From Methanobacteriota archaeon (lineage in GTDB: Archaea > Halobacteriota > Halobacteria > Halobacteriales > Halalkalicoccaceae), in NCBI GenBank assembly GCA_022561895.1, contig JADFQH010000116.1, forward strand, positions 1 to 8,660: DNA of 8,660 nucleotides, written 5' to 3'. Positions 7,901 to 8,660 of this stretch are shown here, one piece after another. The notes under the pieces were generated by a model. That model was not told where the DNA came from. It worked only from the letters and a program-made list of their open reading frames with translations, and made no database searches. A program made the position numbers and the translations under genes. Numbering within the stretch: position 1 is the first letter of the stretch; each line of letters opens with the position of its first letter.

Positions 7901-8635
7901 CAACTGCCACTTTTTGATTTCCGTATAGGCGTGGCCAATCCCCGGGACGGACCTGATTCCACCGCTAACACCCGACTCGACGTCGATCACGTCCGTCGGC
8001 GTCACCTCATGGACAACGTAGTAGTCGCGCACGAGGGCAGTGATGTCGCGCAGCGAGACGTTGTCCCCGCGCTCTTGGGCATAGTCTGCGAGTGCGAGGT
8101 CCAAAGGGTCATCGCCCGACTGCGCGGGATCGAACCGATCGCGGTAGCGCAACTGCTGTTCGCACAGCCGATATCGGAAGACGCGCGGTTCGTAGTTCGC
8201 GCTGCGCATCGGCTCGTACAGTTGAGAGTTGCCCTCGAATGCCGAGTCGAGGGCGGCGGCAAACCACTTGGCCGACTGCTGCCATGAAGAACGATCGTCG
8301 GTAACGATATTGGGTGGCTCGACCCGTATCGCCCCGATCACCGTCGTCACGTTACCTCTGACGCCGCCCCCGCGTCGGTACTCGCGTTGGGACTCGATCG
8401 CAGGTGAGTGTTCGAACGGCCGTTTGAGTGGGACGAGATCCTGCGGGCGGCGCGTCTGATTGGTCGCGCCGATTACAGGAAGATATTTGAACGGCGGTTT
8501 ACGGGCGAGCCATGCGACGGGATTCGATCGGTCAGGCTGTTCGATACCGCTGGTCGTGGGGAATCTGTCGAAGAGCATGTCTGGTGGTTGGGTGTAAAAG
8601 CGGCTGATCGAGGCGACGAACTCACGGTTGCTCAT
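4940..8635 (-). CDS. VirB4-family type IV secretion/conjugation ATPase (1231 aa)
   Basis: Likely the motor ATPase of a type IV secretion or conjugation-like DNA transfer machine, acting at the inner face of the membrane. Residues 1-310 form a poorly conserved N-terminal part, followed by a hydrophilic linker (about 315-450). Residues 480-625 resemble the VirB4/TrbE/CagE N-terminal domain. The ATPase core follows: P-loop TESGGGKT at 699-706 (K705), the VirB4-like IDPLEEF at 729-735, a GG turn at 743-744, NP at 756-757, Walker B (FCDEF, D1025-E1026) and an ASQS motif at 1057-1060. An acidic, probably disordered insert (about 838-900) lies between Walker A and B. The C-terminus is a Gly-rich tail ending in Asp-Asp. 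It has no clear signal peptide or membrane segment. The ATG at 8635 lacks a good Shine-Dalgarno and the frame stays open to the window edge, so the true start may lie upstream. At over 1200 aa it is longer than typical bacterial VirB4 (about 800 aa). The family call is firm; the exact transfer system is inferred. Confidence 0.87.
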   Translation of the reverse strand: MSNREFVASISRFYTQPPDMLFDRFPTTSGIEQPDRSNPVAWLARKPPFKYLPVIGATNQTRRPQDLVPLKRPFEHSPAIESQREYRRGGGVRGNVTTVIGAIRVEPPNIVTDDRSSWQQSAKWFAAALDSAFEGNSQLYEPMRSANYEPRVFRYRLCEQQLRYRDRFDPAQSGDDPLDLALADYAQERGDNVSLRDITALVRDYYVVHEVTPTDVIDVESGVSGGIRSVPGIGHAYTEIKKWQLQQSDEYVEEMASHLEYRLEKMAHALQKITGLRCSVVPSEHFSQAIADHYQAANVYAHANFRDLIRQSPQPAGYRNEDELVDLLDHVPEGFENPEETGEELNPETRRILGFDNPDGSSSGPDNLGPSPAARGTRLNYGAQEMAEYGVAWEEMGEHPMARTGVLRDGDLNDARDATAADGNGTVPAESEQSSVDHHVAENGGPVDFDIVQDYDSDFFAQWYKSLLCAEDNVNRADPNYLVIDDQQFVATLMITHWPPDIDPGFLEPILRFEDPAVAVSMSTHIHDLDQNRLEMELADEENERASKVEKVASSRFPVFLERFKAQHAATQEMLESVTNSDHDTFETNTYLEVRAHTPRSLYKAIDMIKNRLRSEGAAATLLKHNHEKGHQTVAPICDDQINHSVKMRSDGLGCLNPWTVRNLYDDSGIEVGENMAANEPLAYDFWKRTLAPHFGMWTESGGGKTTLATIMFNRLLTLQPDDFFLALIDPLEEFVNLSELHGGERIVVGGSKGMNPLHGSATPADKLDVVGHDTPYNEWKEGGIDFMALYYDALDIEFTSAKQTVWSKAITLIGEQYGITDDPRTLDPEYRVERQQVYFDSNEASETSEIDEPEAELSIEERAAAYVRAEIESEQSAEGDIDDVDEEDENGEKNAIPADVADPDVDPREWPTLIDAAAIIEDMSDDAAKPEYVKNPDNDKQVEDRRNVATDIVNNDIEQLSPGGKYDHFGKPNEIEIPEDAAFVYADMQLGEGDRSAGLEMHVLLDLFYDHAKAINLKSMIFCDEFHYLLRDDTVMESLNHKFRHGRHWDLAIGVASQSYRDLFGTDKDGKIHLTDNAEVMFENMSAQFYLRNDIGYKWGKKLGLSREETKFVNDAQIGEVLFRVENVGTYPVEVVMDIRENPRETVITEYDPNTHGTNFLAYLEQHRDICDWEFPPVDVTDAPPANIDARAEMGEDDADAFDPYTAGATAPTGTSAGAGGGGSGGGGDD
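4947..4954 (-). promoter_or_regulatory. Shine-Dalgarno for the 66-aa gene
   Basis: GGAGGTGA, a near-complete match to the archaeal anti-Shine-Dalgarno, lies 6 bases before the ATG at 4940. It is embedded in the Gly-Gly-Asp codons that end the VirB4-family protein, so the Gly-rich tail and the ribosome binding site share the same bases. Confidence 0.8.
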
Positions 8636-8660
8636 CCAGTCATACCGCGCAAATAGGAAC
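8632..8660 (-). other. Edge of operon: possible end of an upstream gene or in-frame extension of VirB4
   Basis: Two readings are open to the window edge. In one, the TGA at 8634-8632 ends an upstream gene (last codons read YLRGMTG), giving the same ATGA overlap seen at three junctions downstream. In the other, the VirB4 frame itself continues upstream (residues FLFARYDW before the first visible Met). No Shine-Dalgarno is obvious before 8635. The 29 bases visible cannot settle it. Confidence 0.3.

Noticed and set aside
1..8660. CRISPR array, tRNA, rRNA, insertion sequence or attachment site
   Set aside because: I saw no regularly spaced repeats, tRNA-like cloverleaf, transposase motif or flanking direct repeats. 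The window is continuous minus-strand coding sequence.

Overview
The window looks haloarchaeal. The predicted proteins are rich in Asp and Glu, the DNA is GC-rich by eye with a bias to G or C at third codon positions, and the ribosome binding sites match a GGAGGTGATC-type Shine-Dalgarno. No rRNA, tRNA or taxonomic marker is present, so the assignment is an inference. The content (two large DNA-transfer-type ATPases and several unrecognised small proteins) suggests a plasmid, integrative conjugative element or other mobile region.

All genes lie on the minus strand and the window is coding almost end to end. Read in the direction of transcription (right to left) it holds: (1) a 1231-aa VirB4-family ATPase, 8635-4940; (2) a 66-aa hydrophilic protein, 4940-4740; (3) a 33-aa mini-protein, 4743-4642; (4) a 151-aa protein with an Arg/His-rich N-terminus, 4645-4190; (5) a giant VirD4/TraG-like ATPase starting at 4193 and still open at base 1, with 1397 codons visible. 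Each gene overlaps the next by 1 or 4 bases (TGATG or ATGA), and each downstream start has a Shine-Dalgarno-like motif inside the last codons of the gene before it. This is a tightly coupled operon fragment. No promoter or terminator is visible, so both operon ends lie outside the window.

The two ATPases suggest an archaeal type IV secretion or conjugation-like DNA transfer machine: VirB4 as assembly motor, and the second as membrane-anchored coupling protein that feeds DNA to the channel. The most unusual component is the coupling-type protein. It combines two predicted transmembrane segments, a domain resembling bacterial PH domain bPH2 (DUF304), a split domain before the ATPase, a RecA-like P-loop ATPase, an acidic linker and a winged-helix-like region. 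The roles of the three small proteins between the ATPases are unknown; their position suggests accessory factors of the same machine.
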